Virus record (IMG/VR): IMGVR_UViG_3300022559_000020
Span: 1 to 26,320 of that record
Direction: 5' to 3' (one strand)
DNA: 26,320 nucleotides
Source of the DNA: a virus
Under the pieces are notes generated by a model, which did not search any database, was not told where the DNA came from, and saw only the letters and a list, made by a program, of their open reading frames with translations. This document shows positions 1-8,031 of this stretch, in pieces. How positions within the stretch are numbered: the first letter of the stretch is position 1; every line of letters begins with the position of its first letter. The translations under genes were made by a program, and so were the position numbers.

Positions 1-53
1 CCTATCCCTCGTGTGCCTTGGCAGTCTCAGCCTCTCTATGGGCAGTCGGTGAT
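1..53. other. Sequencing adapter/primer (artefact)
   Basis: Bases 1-30 closely match, from memory, the 454/Ion-type B primer ending in the TCAG key, with a small mismatch near bases 9-10. Bases 31-53 match the truncated Ion P1 adapter (begins CCTCTCTATGGG, ends CGGTGAT). The same unit occurs in reverse complement at 26268-26320. It is not phage sequence, and any reading of a terminal repeat or of coding sequence here is spurious. Confidence 0.95.
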
Positions 54-1309
54 TTGAGAAAGTGCATGACAACTACATGCGAATCATTAACCCGGACAAC
101 GGCGCAACCGTCACTGGTGAAGCTGGTGACAACATTGGCCGTGGTGGTCGTACCACAATGTACTTTCTGGATGAATGGGCATTTGTAGAGAGACAAGAAG
201 CTGTAGACGCCGCAATCTCTCAAAACACCAACGTACACATCAAGGGATCCACTCCAAACGGTATTGGGGACAAGTTTCACCAAGATCGTTTTAGTGGTCG
301 TTACGCCGTTTTTACGATGACATGGCGTGATAACCCAGATAAGAACTGGCAGGTTGAATTTAATGGCAAACTAATCTACCCCTGGTATGAAAAACAATTG
401 GCCACACTAGACGATATCGTTCTAGCTCAAGAAGTTGATATTGACTACGCCGCGTCGGTAGAAGGTGTGTTGATTCCATCTGCATGGGTACAGGCTGCAG
501 TCGATGCTCATCTTGAATTGGATATTCAGCCGTCAGGCGAACGTATGGGTGCTCTTGATGTGGCAGATGAGGGTAAGGATAAGAACTCCTTTGCTGCACG
601 TCATGGCATCGTACTGCAGTATTTGGATACCTGGTCTGGTGTTGGTGATGACATCTTTGGCACGACTCAGAAAGCAATTGATGCTTGCCTTGATTTGCGT
701 TTGAACTCGTTTTACTACGATGCTGACGGCCTGGGTGCTGGTGTACGTGGTGATGCCCGAGTCATTAATGAGCAAAACAGATCCAAAGGTATTCCGGAGA
801 TTGAAGCAAATCCATTCCGTGGCTCAGGCGCGGTACACAACCCTGAGCAGGAAATGGTGGAGGCGCGTAAAAACGTAGACTTCTTTGCCAATCTTAAAGC
901 TCAGATGTGGTGGTCATTGCGTATCAGATTTCAGAATACTTATCGAGCCTTACAAGGTATGCAATATGACCCAGACAATCTTATTTCGCTTTCTACCAAA
1001 GATATAAACAAGCAGGAGCTTGAACAGCTCAAGCGAGAGTTATCACAACCCACTTATACGAAGAATGGTGCAGGCAAAATCCTAGTCAATAAGCAACCGG
1101 ACGGGGCATTGTCTCCAAACCGAGCAGACGGCGTCATGATTTGCTTTAGTGATATCCGTGAGCGAAAACGGAAAAACCTGCAGGTGCAGGTACTCGAACC
1201 TATTGATAAGGAAAAAACATGGCAAAGTCTAAAAAGGACAAAGCGTCAAAGAAGGCTTTGTCTTACGGCAATTTATACACTCAAGAAGCAGTCACTCAGT
1301 TTCTGGTGA
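54..1309 (+). CDS. Phage terminase large subunit (5' truncated)
   Basis: ATP-driven DNA packaging motor and headful nuclease, Mu gp28-like. The frame is open from the adapter junction, so the GTG at 62 is not a real start and the Walker A region is missing. Visible are the Walker B segment YFLDE (Asp-Glu codons at 170-175), a coupling motif STPNG near 250, and three acidic nuclease segments: ALDVADEGKD (Asp codon 557), YYDADGLGAG (about 715-740) and NRADGVMI (Asp codon 1127). As read, the frame runs 91 bases into the next gene with an atypical basic tail. Removing one A from the six-A run at 1212-1217 would end the protein at the TAA at 1230-1232, a short overlap more typical of phages. The family call is sure; the true end is not. 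Confidence 0.92.
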
Positions 1310-2676
1310 ACTTTGGCAAGCAACCAGATACTGATGAAGTGCTGCGCAAAGCTGGAATTACACGCCACAGATTGCGTGTACTGCTTGATGATGACGAGAT
1401 TGCACAAGTAGTTGAAACACGGATTGATGCACTTTTAGCAACGCCATTGCGAATTGAACCAAATGATACGGATGAAGCGGAAAAGCTGAATCTCATCCTG
1501 AAAGAATGGTTCCATGAAATTGCGACTGCTGCCATGAGTGCACTGTTCTTCGGGTACTCGGTTCAGGAAGCTGTATATGAGCTAAAGTCGGAAGGTTATA
1601 TTGGTTTGCAATGGATTGGTGAAAAACCGATGCAATGGTTTGAGCCTAAGAATGATGGTCGGCTAATCTATCGTCAGGATGGAAACAATGCAGAGCATGA
1701 GGTAGATCAAGCATTCAAATTCTTCTTAACACGCCGTAAAGCCACATACGAACAGCCATATGGTAAAGCGCTATTAGCCACGCTGTATTGGTTATTCTTC
1801 TTTAAGCAGAATGGCTTCAAATTCTGGGCGAAATTCCTCGAACGTTTTGGAACACCAATCTTACTGGGTAAGTGCAAAGATACTGAAACTGATGATATGA
1901 GCAAAGCCTTGTTAACTGCTCATGCTCAAAGCGTATTGTCGATTGATGCAGATGATGATGTTCAGATTCTTTCCGCACCAGGAACAAACGGTTCAGCAGG
2001 GGCAGCGTTTGAGGCATTTAATAATCAGCTGATTCGTCAGATCCAGAAAGTTGTACTAGGGCAGACACTTACCAGCGGGACTGATGGGAAGGGAAGCTAC
2101 AGTCTTGGTCAAGTGCATGAAAATGTACGAATGGATAAGCTTAAATCTGATATTAGGCTTGTCACACCAACTTTACAGGCTGTGATCAATGCTCTATGCG
2201 CTTTAAACGGTTGGGGGGATTATGAAGTGATGCTTGGTGAGAAACCAAAACCACTGAATAAGGACCAAGCAGAGCGTGATGTCCATTTAAAGAATGCGGG
2301 TGCAAATCTGTCTAAAGAATATTTTGTTCGCGAGTATGGTCTACAGGAAGGGGATTTGAATGAGCAGGTTCCTACCAGCTTCAATCAATTCTCTGCATTA
2401 CCTCGCCAGGCATTTAACTTTAAGGCATCTGCAAACAAGCTCTCACCAGAGCAGCAGGAAGTTGAAGAATTAACTGATGGTCAAGATGAATTGCAGCTAC
2501 TGAAACCGGATCAGGTCAAAGAATTGATATTCAAATCTGATAGTCCTGAAGCTCTGGCTTATCACCTGATGCAATTAATACCTGGTGCAACTCAGACGCA
2601 GTTCACGGCCAATCTGGACCAAGCTTTGTATGCTGCGGATGTGTTGGGATATGTGACTGCAAGTGGGGGTAAGTGA
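1219..2676 (+). CDS. Portal protein, DUF935 (Mu gp29-like)
   Basis: Portal/head-vertex protein of 485 aa, forming the ring through which DNA enters the capsid and to which the tail attaches. The DUF935 character is clear: an N-terminal helix-turn region (VLRKAGITRHRLRVLLDDDE), then the segment around LLATPLRIEP, a central FGTPILLGK, and the late core QLIRQIQKVVLGQTLTSGTD followed by the GSYSLGQVH segment. The length is normal for the family. The start ATG has an AAGGAAA ribosome site at 1208-1214. The gene lies between terminase and a Mu F-type gene, the order in Mu and B3-like phages. Its stop codon overlaps the next start (TGATG). Confidence 0.93.
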   Translation: MAKSKKDKASKKALSYGNLYTQEAVTQFLVNFGKQPDTDEVLRKAGITRHRLRVLLDDDEIAQVVETRIDALLATPLRIEPNDTDEAEKLNLILKEWFHEIATAAMSALFFGYSVQEAVYELKSEGYIGLQWIGEKPMQWFEPKNDGRLIYRQDGNNAEHEVDQAFKFFLTRRKATYEQPYGKALLATLYWLFFFKQNGFKFWAKFLERFGTPILLGKCKDTETDDMSKALLTAHAQSVLSIDADDDVQILSAPGTNGSAGAAFEAFNNQLIRQIQKVVLGQTLTSGTDGKGSYSLGQVHENVRMDKLKSDIRLVTPTLQAVINALCALNGWGDYEVMLGEKPKPLNKDQAERDVHLKNAGANLSKEYFVREYGLQEGDLNEQVPTSFNQFSALPRQAFNFKASANKLSPEQQEVEELTDGQDELQLLKPDQVKELIFKSDSPEALAYHLMQLIPGATQTQFTANLDQALYAADVLGYVTASGGK

Positions 2677-2879
2677 TGGCAGATATTCAGGCGTTATATG
2701 ATGAGTTTGAGGAGTTTTGCACCAAATATTGTGGACTGGCTTTCGATGAATTCTCAATATATCAGCGTAAGAAATTAGGCCGTTACTTTGATATTCGTGA
2801 TGAATATTTCAAGCTTTGGCTGAATGCAAAGCGTGTTTACAGCAAGGATACCACCAATGCAACCAGTCACATTCCTTGA
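2676..2879 (+). CDS. Small conserved-position protein, unknown function
   Basis: Soluble 67-aa protein rich in acidic and aromatic residues (FEEFCTKYCGLAFDEFSIYQ), with no signal peptide or membrane segment. The ATG at 2676 overlaps the portal stop codon and sits behind a GGGGG-type ribosome site, so this start is preferred over the GTG three bases upstream. It overlaps the start of the next gene by 23 bases, which indicates translational coupling inside the head operon. I do not recognise the family. Its position between portal and minor head protein suggests an accessory head protein, but that is inference only. Confidence 0.75.
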   Translation: MADIQALYDEFEEFCTKYCGLAFDEFSIYQRKKLGRYFDIRDEYFKLWLNAKRVYSKDTTNATSHIP

Positions 2880-4059
2880 AGCATTAGAATACGCTCATAG
2901 CAAAAAGATCGTGCTACCCGATGAGTTCTACTCAATGGATCTAAAGACCCGGCAGATGGCAACCACGGTTAGCTTTCTATCGAGTCTTGAGCAGGTTGAG
3001 ACAGTCATCAAGGCTGTGAATAAATCCATTGCAGATGGCGGTACTTTTAAAGACTTTCAGAAGCTGATTGAAGAATCTGAAATCATTCTGCCAAAGCATT
3101 ACCTGGACAATGTATTTCGTACCAATATTCAAAGTGCATACGGTCATGGTCGGTGGCAACAACAGCAAAGGAACAAAGCTAAACGACCATATCTGATGTA
3201 TTCGGCGATCAATGATAGCCGGGTGCGTCCGAGTCACTTGGCTCTGAACCGGATTGTACTGCCGATTGATCATCCATTCTGGCTAACACATTATCCTCCA
3301 ACGGGTTTCCGCTGTAGATGCACGTGCGTAGCTTTAACAGAGAAGCAGGCATTGAAATACGGCATTACACCTGATGATCAGTTGCCTGAAATTGCCGAGG
3401 CTTTGGATTGGAGTTCTCATCCACTACAGTTTAGTGAACTTGAATCACTGGTGGATAAGAAAATCAGTGCTTCAAGTCTGGATAAAGAATATCTACTCGA
3501 GCAGAAGGAAGTTATCAAGGCTGAATGGACAGCAAGTAAAAAGCTCACCAGTCTATTTGCTCCGATGGATGATAAGACTCGGGACCTGTTTGATACGGTA
3601 GCCAATACGGTAATTCCACTTGATCCAAGTATTCGGCCAAGTGCGATCCGTACCTTTCTAGACTATGTGCAAGGAAATGATGCCGCACTGTCTGGTTATT
3701 TAAACTCTGCTACAAGCTCACTGGCTGATGATGTGCTTAAGCGCTGGCTGAGTACTGATATGGCAGCTATTCAGGCTGTAGCAAGTAATACCGCTTCAAC
3801 CGTAGTAGGTGCTGCAACTCTTAATCAAGTAGCGGCTTATCAGGTAGGGCAAACAGTTCAATTGAATGCGCCGTTGCTGATGGCTGATACAGCTTCAGAT
3901 ATCGTGATTAAGATTGAGAATGCTCAAGGGCTCGGTATTGATCTGGACATGCTGAATGCTGGTAACGGTGTACTGATTCCGATGGGGCTGTCTTTTGAAG
4001 TGGTTTCGATTGAAACAGTTGAAGGGCGGGTGGTTTATACATTGAAGTTTATTTCATAA
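2857..4059 (+). CDS. Mu F-like minor head protein with ART-like C-terminus
   Basis: Head morphogenesis protein of 400 aa. The Mu F (SPP1 gp7-like) core is recognisable from FRTNIQSAYGHGRW through the hallmark YPPTGFRCRC (residues 146-155), the conserved His/Cys segment of the family. The start is placed at ATG 2857, with AAGGA at 2844-2848 eight bases upstream, rather than an earlier ATG at 2824. The last 75 residues or so, from YQVGQTVQL (about 328) through IKIENAQG to GNGVLIPMGLSFEVVS (from 369) and VVYTLK, have the shape of the C-terminal half of phage-encoded ADP-ribosyltransferase domains. The usual STS and ExE residues read LLMADTAS and GNG, so the domain looks catalytically dead. The F domain is confident; the ART relation is a by-eye inference. 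Confidence 0.9.
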   Translation: MQPVTFLEALEYAHSKKIVLPDEFYSMDLKTRQMATTVSFLSSLEQVETVIKAVNKSIADGGTFKDFQKLIEESEIILPKHYLDNVFRTNIQSAYGHGRWQQQQRNKAKRPYLMYSAINDSRVRPSHLALNRIVLPIDHPFWLTHYPPTGFRCRCTCVALTEKQALKYGITPDDQLPEIAEALDWSSHPLQFSELESLVDKKISASSLDKEYLLEQKEVIKAEWTASKKLTSLFAPMDDKTRDLFDTVANTVIPLDPSIRPSAIRTFLDYVQGNDAALSGYLNSATSSLADDVLKRWLSTDMAAIQAVASNTASTVVGAATLNQVAAYQVGQTVQLNAPLLMADTASDIVIKIENAQGLGIDLDMLNAGNGVLIPMGLSFEVVSIETVEGRVVYTLKFIS

Positions 4060-4076
4060 GAGTGATTCTATTTAAG

Positions 4077-4185
4077 GATCTAGAGTCGGCTATTTAAATT
4101 GACTATAAAATTTAGAAATTTAACCTGGTCTTATTTTATTGAATTTTTTAATGTACAATTACTTCCATAATATTTGCTCTAGATC
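4077..4185. repeat. Inverted repeat GATCTAGAG, arms 100 bp apart
   Basis: GATCTAGAG at 4077-4085 is perfectly inverted as CTCTAGATC at 4177-4185. The pair lies in the 187-base A+T-rich gap between the minor head gene and the secreted moron, where its promoter should be. The core of each arm is itself the palindrome TCTAGA, so chance cannot be excluded. I saw no convincing -35/-10 pair in this gap. Confidence 0.4.
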
Positions 4186-4246
4186 TAAATCATTTTTCTC
4201 ATGCGCTTTAAGTAAGTTGTATGGCTAGTAGGGAAGCAATAAATTT

Positions 4247-4648
4247 ATGAAATATATACCTCTTATTTTTTTAATAATGCCTGGTTTTTTATATGCCAAT
4301 CAACAAACTGTACAAGTAGAAGAATATTTAAATGAAGTGAACAAGAAAGTTGACTTTATATCAACTTATAGAGAGGCATCAAAATCTTTTAGGAAGAAAA
4401 GGGAATATACGCTCCAAGAAGAACTTGATTATATGTGTAATATAAGTTTGCTTTATTCTGATTTAATTACTTTTCAATCAAAACATCCTCAATTAGAGAA
4501 ATATTCAGAAGTTCAAACAGTGAATAGACAGACTGAAGACGTTTATCAGGATTTCCAAAGATTCTTTAAAAAAACAACGTTTCTTGCTCTAATGATATCG
4601 TTAATGTACCAGTCGATACTTTTTAGAATTTTAAACTCCACAGTCTGA
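4247..4648 (+). CDS. Secreted accessory (moron) protein, unknown function
   Basis: Begins with a clear Sec signal peptide (MKYIPLIFLIMPGFLYA, likely cut before NQQ). About 115 residues of hydrophilic, helix-prone sequence follow, so it should act in the periplasm or outside the cell. The gene is visibly richer in A+T than its neighbours and interrupts the head operon between minor head protein and protease, with its own upstream gap and a hairpin terminator at its end: a typical moron layout. As read it has a hydrophobic C-terminal tail (133 aa). One more A in the seven-A run at 4567-4573 would instead give a tail reading KKNNVSCSNDIVNV and a stop at about 4624-4626, adding a second Cys that could pair with the one in DYMCN. 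Either ending is possible. Family not recognised. Confidence 0.75.
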   Translation: MKYIPLIFLIMPGFLYANQQTVQVEEYLNEVNKKVDFISTYREASKSFRKKREYTLQEELDYMCNISLLYSDLITFQSKHPQLEKYSEVQTVNRQTEDVYQDFQRFFKKTTFLALMISLMYQSILFRILNSTV

Positions 4649-4673
4649 AACCGCCCTTTATGGGCGGTTTTTT
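4648..4673 (+). terminator. Rho-independent terminator
   Basis: AAACCGCCC, loop TTTAT, GGGCGGTTT, then further T residues. It closes the secreted moron unit. Confidence 0.9.
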
Positions 4674-4739
4674 ATTGGCCTGAAAAAGCATTAATAAATT
4701 GAGGTAAATGTGACGACAAAATTAAAACTTACAACTAAG

Positions 4740-4762
4740 CCGTCCGAAAGGACGGTTTTTTT
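4740..4762 (+). terminator. Terminator-like hairpin before the protease gene
   Basis: CCGTCC, GAAA tetraloop, GGACGG and seven T residues. It lies 14 bases before the protease start, and the protease ribosome site (GGAG, 4765-4768) follows the T tract directly. It could attenuate transcription into the capsid genes or simply end moron transcripts. A hairpin with the same stem lies at 17047-17070. Confidence 0.75.
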
Positions 4763-4776
4763 ATGGAGCATGAAAA

Positions 4777-5754
4777 ATGCCAAAAGAAGAGGAATATAAG
4801 CCGAATCAGTATTGCTTCCAGGTTGGAAGCCTAAATGTCGACCAAGCTGAAGAGGGCAAGAAGAAGCGCACTTTCTCCGGTGTTGCATACAGTGGTGAAG
4901 TTATTACCGACCATTGGTACTGGGATCGAATCATCTTTGATCTTGATTCTATGCAAATTAAAGGACGAATTCCTGCGTTACTGGATCACTCAACCCGGCA
5001 ACGTGCTGGAGCCATCAATAGCCACAGCATTGATCACCAGAACGGACTAACAGTTTCGGGCGATCTAATGAGTAATGAATTTGGTACTCAGGTAGCTCAG
5101 GACTCTGACGATGGCTTTCCGTGGCAGATGTCAGTGCGAATTGAACCCTCTGCGGTCGAAGAAATTCAAGCAGGTGCATCAGTCACTGTAAATGGAAAAG
5201 TGCATCAAGGGCCTATCACGGTTTTCCGTGGTGGTCGTATTCGTGAAGTGTCTTTCTGTGCTTTGGGTGCGGATGACAACACAAACGCCGTGGCAGCGAG
5301 TCACTCTCCAAAACAATTTAATCAACCAGAGGACACAGACGTGACCGAATTAGAAAAAGCACAACAGGCCAAAGAGCAGGCAGAGCGTGAACGTGATAAT
5401 GCCCTAGCTGAACTTAAGCAATTCAAAGCGCAAAAACGTGCTGATGAAATTGCAGCTTTAGAAACTGAGCTGAAAACACAGTTCAGTGTTGAAGATAAAA
5501 CAGCTTATACCAATATGGATGATTCAGTTTTTAGCTTTACTGCTAAGCAGCTTCGTCAATTCTCGGCAGGTAATACACAGCAGCCAGCTGCACAACAGTC
5601 GCAGCCTGCACCAAATGTAAATCCGGCATTTGCTCACCTGTTTAGCCATCAAGCTAATCCGGGGCAAGGTGGCCAGTCGAATAATACCGACACTCACAAA
5701 TTCACTTCTGGTGCACAAGCATTCGCAGAACAAACAAGGGGAAATAATTCATGA
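4777..5754 (+). CDS. Prohead protease fused to scaffold domain
   Basis: Capsid maturation protease of 325 aa with a C-terminal scaffold. Residues 1-170 are the protease: RTFSGVAYSG, then PALLDHSTRQRAG with candidate catalytic His71, then PWQMSVRIEP with candidate Ser119, then VFRGGRIREVSFCALGADD, all typical of phage prohead serine proteases. Residues 189-240 are a charged coiled coil (ELEKAQQAKEQAERERDNAL), followed by a Gln/Asn-rich low-complexity tail, as expected for scaffold. The ATG at 4777 has GGAG eight bases upstream. The stop overlaps the decoration gene (ATGA). A nested in-frame start is described separately. Cutting the scaffold from itself and the capsid protein during assembly is the family role; the catalytic residues are assigned by motif, not tested. 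Confidence 0.9.
   Translation: MPKEEEYKPNQYCFQVGSLNVDQAEEGKKKRTFSGVAYSGEVITDHWYWDRIIFDLDSMQIKGRIPALLDHSTRQRAGAINSHSIDHQNGLTVSGDLMSNEFGTQVAQDSDDGFPWQMSVRIEPSAVEEIQAGASVTVNGKVHQGPITVFRGGRIREVSFCALGADDNTNAVAASHSPKQFNQPEDTDVTELEKAQQAKEQAERERDNALAELKQFKAQKRADEIAALETELKTQFSVEDKTAYTNMDDSVFSFTAKQLRQFSAGNTQQPAAQQSQPAPNVNPAFAHLFSHQANPGQGGQSNNTDTHKFTSGAQAFAEQTRGNNS
5341..5754 (+). CDS. Candidate nested scaffold protein (internal start)
   Basis: A GTG codon at 5341, in frame with the protease gene, is preceded by AGAGGA at 5328-5333 with a 7-base spacer, a near-ideal ribosome site. Translation from it would yield a 137-aa protein made only of the coiled coil and the Gln-rich tail, that is, the scaffold without the protease. 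This mirrors the C/Nu3 arrangement of lambda, where the scaffold is made from an in-frame start inside the protease gene. The site falls exactly at the domain border (residue 189), which argues against chance. No expression evidence is visible. Confidence 0.5.
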   Translation: MTELEKAQQAKEQAERERDNALAELKQFKAQKRADEIAALETELKTQFSVEDKTAYTNMDDSVFSFTAKQLRQFSAGNTQQPAAQQSQPAPNVNPAFAHLFSHQANPGQGGQSNNTDTHKFTSGAQAFAEQTRGNNS

Positions 5755-6122
5755 GCCAGGTTATTCCAAAAATTACGGTCCAGTCTAAAAAGCTGGTCCT
5801 AGACAATGAAAAGTTACGACGTGCCAATGCCAAAGTAACTACCGCTACAGCCTATAAAAAAGGTGACTTACTTACACTTTCAGATGCGAATGTACTCACA
5901 CACGCTACTGATGAAAAAACATGGGATGTGATTTGTGGCCAAGACGTTACGGCTGCAGAAGCCACAATCAAGGCCGCTGATGGAATCGAAATTCCAGTGT
6001 ATTACGGCGGAGTGTTCAGTATTGAAGCTGTATCTGTAAATGGAACCTTGCTGACTACTGCTCAATACGATGCAGCGCGTGCACAGGCAACTAAAAACAA
6101 AATCGAACTTTCTAAGGTGTAA
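5751..6122 (+). CDS. Head decoration protein (lambda gpD-like)
   Basis: Small 123-aa beta-rich protein of the lambda gpD/HDPD kind, which forms trimers on the outside of the expanded capsid. Recognisable features are the segment AYKKGDLLTLSDANVLTHA, the pattern WDVICGQDVTAAEATIKAADG, and YYGGVFSIEAVSVNG, with no membrane or signal segments. It starts by ATGA overlap with the protease-scaffold gene and is followed six bases after its stop by the capsid gene. The order protease, decoration, capsid supports the call. Confidence 0.85.
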   Translation: MSQVIPKITVQSKKLVLDNEKLRRANAKVTTATAYKKGDLLTLSDANVLTHATDEKTWDVICGQDVTAAEATIKAADGIEIPVYYGGVFSIEAVSVNGTLLTTAQYDAARAQATKNKIELSKV

Positions 6123-6127
6123 TTAAC

Positions 6128-7206
6128 ATGCCACAGTCTTTTAATCTTGAGGGCACTCCGCTCGAACTTCTTGATGTGGGTGAACTCGCACTGATTCACT
6201 CGAATTACCGTCCGATGGATACCTGGCTTTTAGACAAGCTTTTCCCAAATCGCCCGTTATTCACCCGTGATGATGTACCTTTGGCTGAAGTATCTGCCGA
6301 ACATGATCTGGCACCACTGGTATCTCCGCAACAGCCTGGTAAGCCATTTGATACTACTCAATCTGGTGAAGTACGCCATGTTAAACCGGCTTACTACAAG
6401 CCAAAAAACCAAGTCACTCCGGCTGAAACTTTTGAAATTGCCTTGCTGGAACGTTTACGTACCGCAGGCATCATCTCAACTGGTAACCAGCGATTGTCTG
6501 AGCAAGAGCAAATGATCATTGCTCAGATCTCGGTAATGAAGCGAAACCATGATGCGATTGATAACTCGGTCCTCATGATGGCAATTGATTTACTGAAAAT
6601 GGTAAATACGCGCTTCACTCCGATGATTATGAATACAACCTGGTGGATTACCGTCGTGATGCATCTTTAACATTTACGCCGTTAACCAAGTGGAATGAAG
6701 TTGGTGCTAAACCAGTAACTGATATCCGCACTATGCTTGAACGTCAATTGGCTGCTGATGGTGGTGAAGCTAAGCTATCTGTTATGTCTGGCTTGGTTTG
6801 GGCAGCTCTCTGGAACAATGAAGAGTTTAAGAAAGAGTTCATCACGCCGTATGCCGGTATTTCTGTTCCAGTGAATCCAAGCTTTGGTGTCAAAGAATCT
6901 GCGACATTCAAAGGTACTTTTGATGGAATTGAATTCTGGGTGTATGACGCGACCTACCGTAACAAAGGTCAGGTGAAGCGCTTTATTCCTAAGGATTACT
7001 TCTCTTTGATCTCTGATACTAATGGTTCAGTTGCTCACTGTAAGATTAAAAACATGTTGGCCAACGGCGTTGCTCAGCAATACTTTGATCGTCAATGGTA
7101 CTGCGAAGATCCAAGCGGAATCATGCTGATGACTGAATCTGCTCCACTGGTTGTGCCGTCTAATAAGAACGGCGTCGTTGGTGGTACTGGCTTTATCACC
7201 CTATAA
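6128..7206 (+). CDS. Major capsid protein, gpE-like (frameshifted as read)
   Basis: Forms the capsid shell; lambda gpE-family fold. As read the gene is split: an N-terminal frame to 6670 and a second frame reaching 7206, which has no ribosome site of its own. Adding one A to the A run at 6596-6599 joins them and restores GKYALHSDDYEYNLVDYRRD, giving a complete 359-aa protein in which both halves look conserved: VTPAETFEIALLERLRTAGI and DASLTFTPLTKW are typical of the family. The ribosome site AAGGTG lies at 6115-6120. Since the change sits in a homopolymer and the capsid protein is essential, a sequencing error is far likelier than a pseudogene. Confidence 0.92.
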
Positions 7207-7216
7207 GGAGCAAGAC

Positions 7217-7576
7217 ATGCCGAAGTACACAGCAAAACAATCCATCGGGCATTTTATGCCAGGTGATGAAATCAAAGGGCTTGAAGCTAAACAACTTCAG
7301 GCCCTTTTAGCATCTGGGGCTATTGAAGAATATCAAGAGCCGGAAGAGCCTAAAGCAGATGGCACTGCTGCACGTTTGGCTGAACTTGAAAAGGCCAATG
7401 CTGAACTAACAGCAGCAAATAAAACCTTAACTGAAGCCAATCAGGCCGCAGTTGCTGACAAGGCCAAATCTGATCAAGAAGTTGCTGATCTGAAGGCTAA
7501 GGTGGCTGAACTTGAAAAGGTGAAACCTGCTGCAAAACCTAAAGCAGACCCAAAACCTGCTGACGAAACCAAGTAG
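7217..7576 (+). CDS. Post-capsid coiled-coil protein with FI-like position
   Basis: Protein of 119 aa. Residues 1-40 form a compact module (KYTAKQSIGHFMPGDEIKGL then LLASGAIEEY), followed by a long Ala/Glu/Lys coiled coil (about 50-100) and a Pro/Lys tail. The start ATG 7217 follows a good AAGGAG site (7205-7210). An upstream start inside the capsid gene would add an unrelated extension, so I reject it. The N-terminal module recurs in the 57-aa protein at 8936. The position right after the capsid gene resembles lambda FI, an accessory DNA-packaging factor, but no homology is claimed. Confidence 0.8.
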   Translation: MPKYTAKQSIGHFMPGDEIKGLEAKQLQALLASGAIEEYQEPEEPKADGTAARLAELEKANAELTAANKTLTEANQAAVADKAKSDQEVADLKAKVAELEKVKPAAKPKADPKPADETK

Positions 7577-7583
7577 GTGATCT

Positions 7584-8024
7584 ATGTATGCGACTGAATC
7601 AGATTTGGTCGCACGATTTGGTGATGAGATTGGAAGTCTAAAAACAATGCTTCCTTCTCAGTCCTCAGTAACTGATGCAATCCAGGATGCAACAGAGGAA
7701 ATTAATGGTCACATCGGTGGTCGTTATCCTCTGCCGCTTCCCAATGTGCCGAGTAATTTGAAGCGCATGGCGTGTGACATTGCGCGCTATCGCCTTTACT
7801 TCCAGCAGCCGACAGAAGAAATTCGACAGCGCTATGAAGATGCAATTGCATTCCTAAAGCGTGTGGCTGACAACAAAGCACATTTGCAGATTCAGTTACC
7901 TGAAACAAACCAGATCGTGGATAACCAACCTAAAGGACGACCTTCAACGGCGCCAGTCGGTACTTCATATACCGGTGGTGTATTCGGAGATTCTATTCTG
8001 GATCAAATGCCCAGCTTGAAGTGA
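7584..8024 (+). CDS. Head-tail connector, DUF1320 (Mu gp36-like)
   Basis: Protein of 146 aa with the DUF1320 signature: N-terminal YATESDLVARFGDEI, then a helical region with INGHIGGRYPLPL and LKRMACDIARYRLY, the hallmark arrangement of Mu gp36-type connectors. These proteins form a ring under the portal and gate DNA. The C-terminal tail (about residues 105-146) is Pro/Gly-rich and probably extended. It starts seven bases after the previous stop and is followed closely by the tail completion gene, as in Mu-like phages. Confidence 0.88.
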   Translation: MYATESDLVARFGDEIGSLKTMLPSQSSVTDAIQDATEEINGHIGGRYPLPLPNVPSNLKRMACDIARYRLYFQQPTEEIRQRYEDAIAFLKRVADNKAHLQIQLPETNQIVDNQPKGRPSTAPVGTSYTGGVFGDSILDQMPSLK

Positions 8025-8031
8025 GGTGCTT

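Noticed and set aside
4710-4798. 29-codon leader frame starting GTG at 4710 with a GAGG site, reading through the hairpin at 4740
   Set aside because: It runs through a terminator and into the protease gene; no sign of coding pressure. Could be an attenuator leader, but support is too thin.
6128-7206. Programmed frameshift or split capsid gene
   Set aside because: Several other genes show the same kind of single-base break at homopolymers; an error is the simpler explanation.
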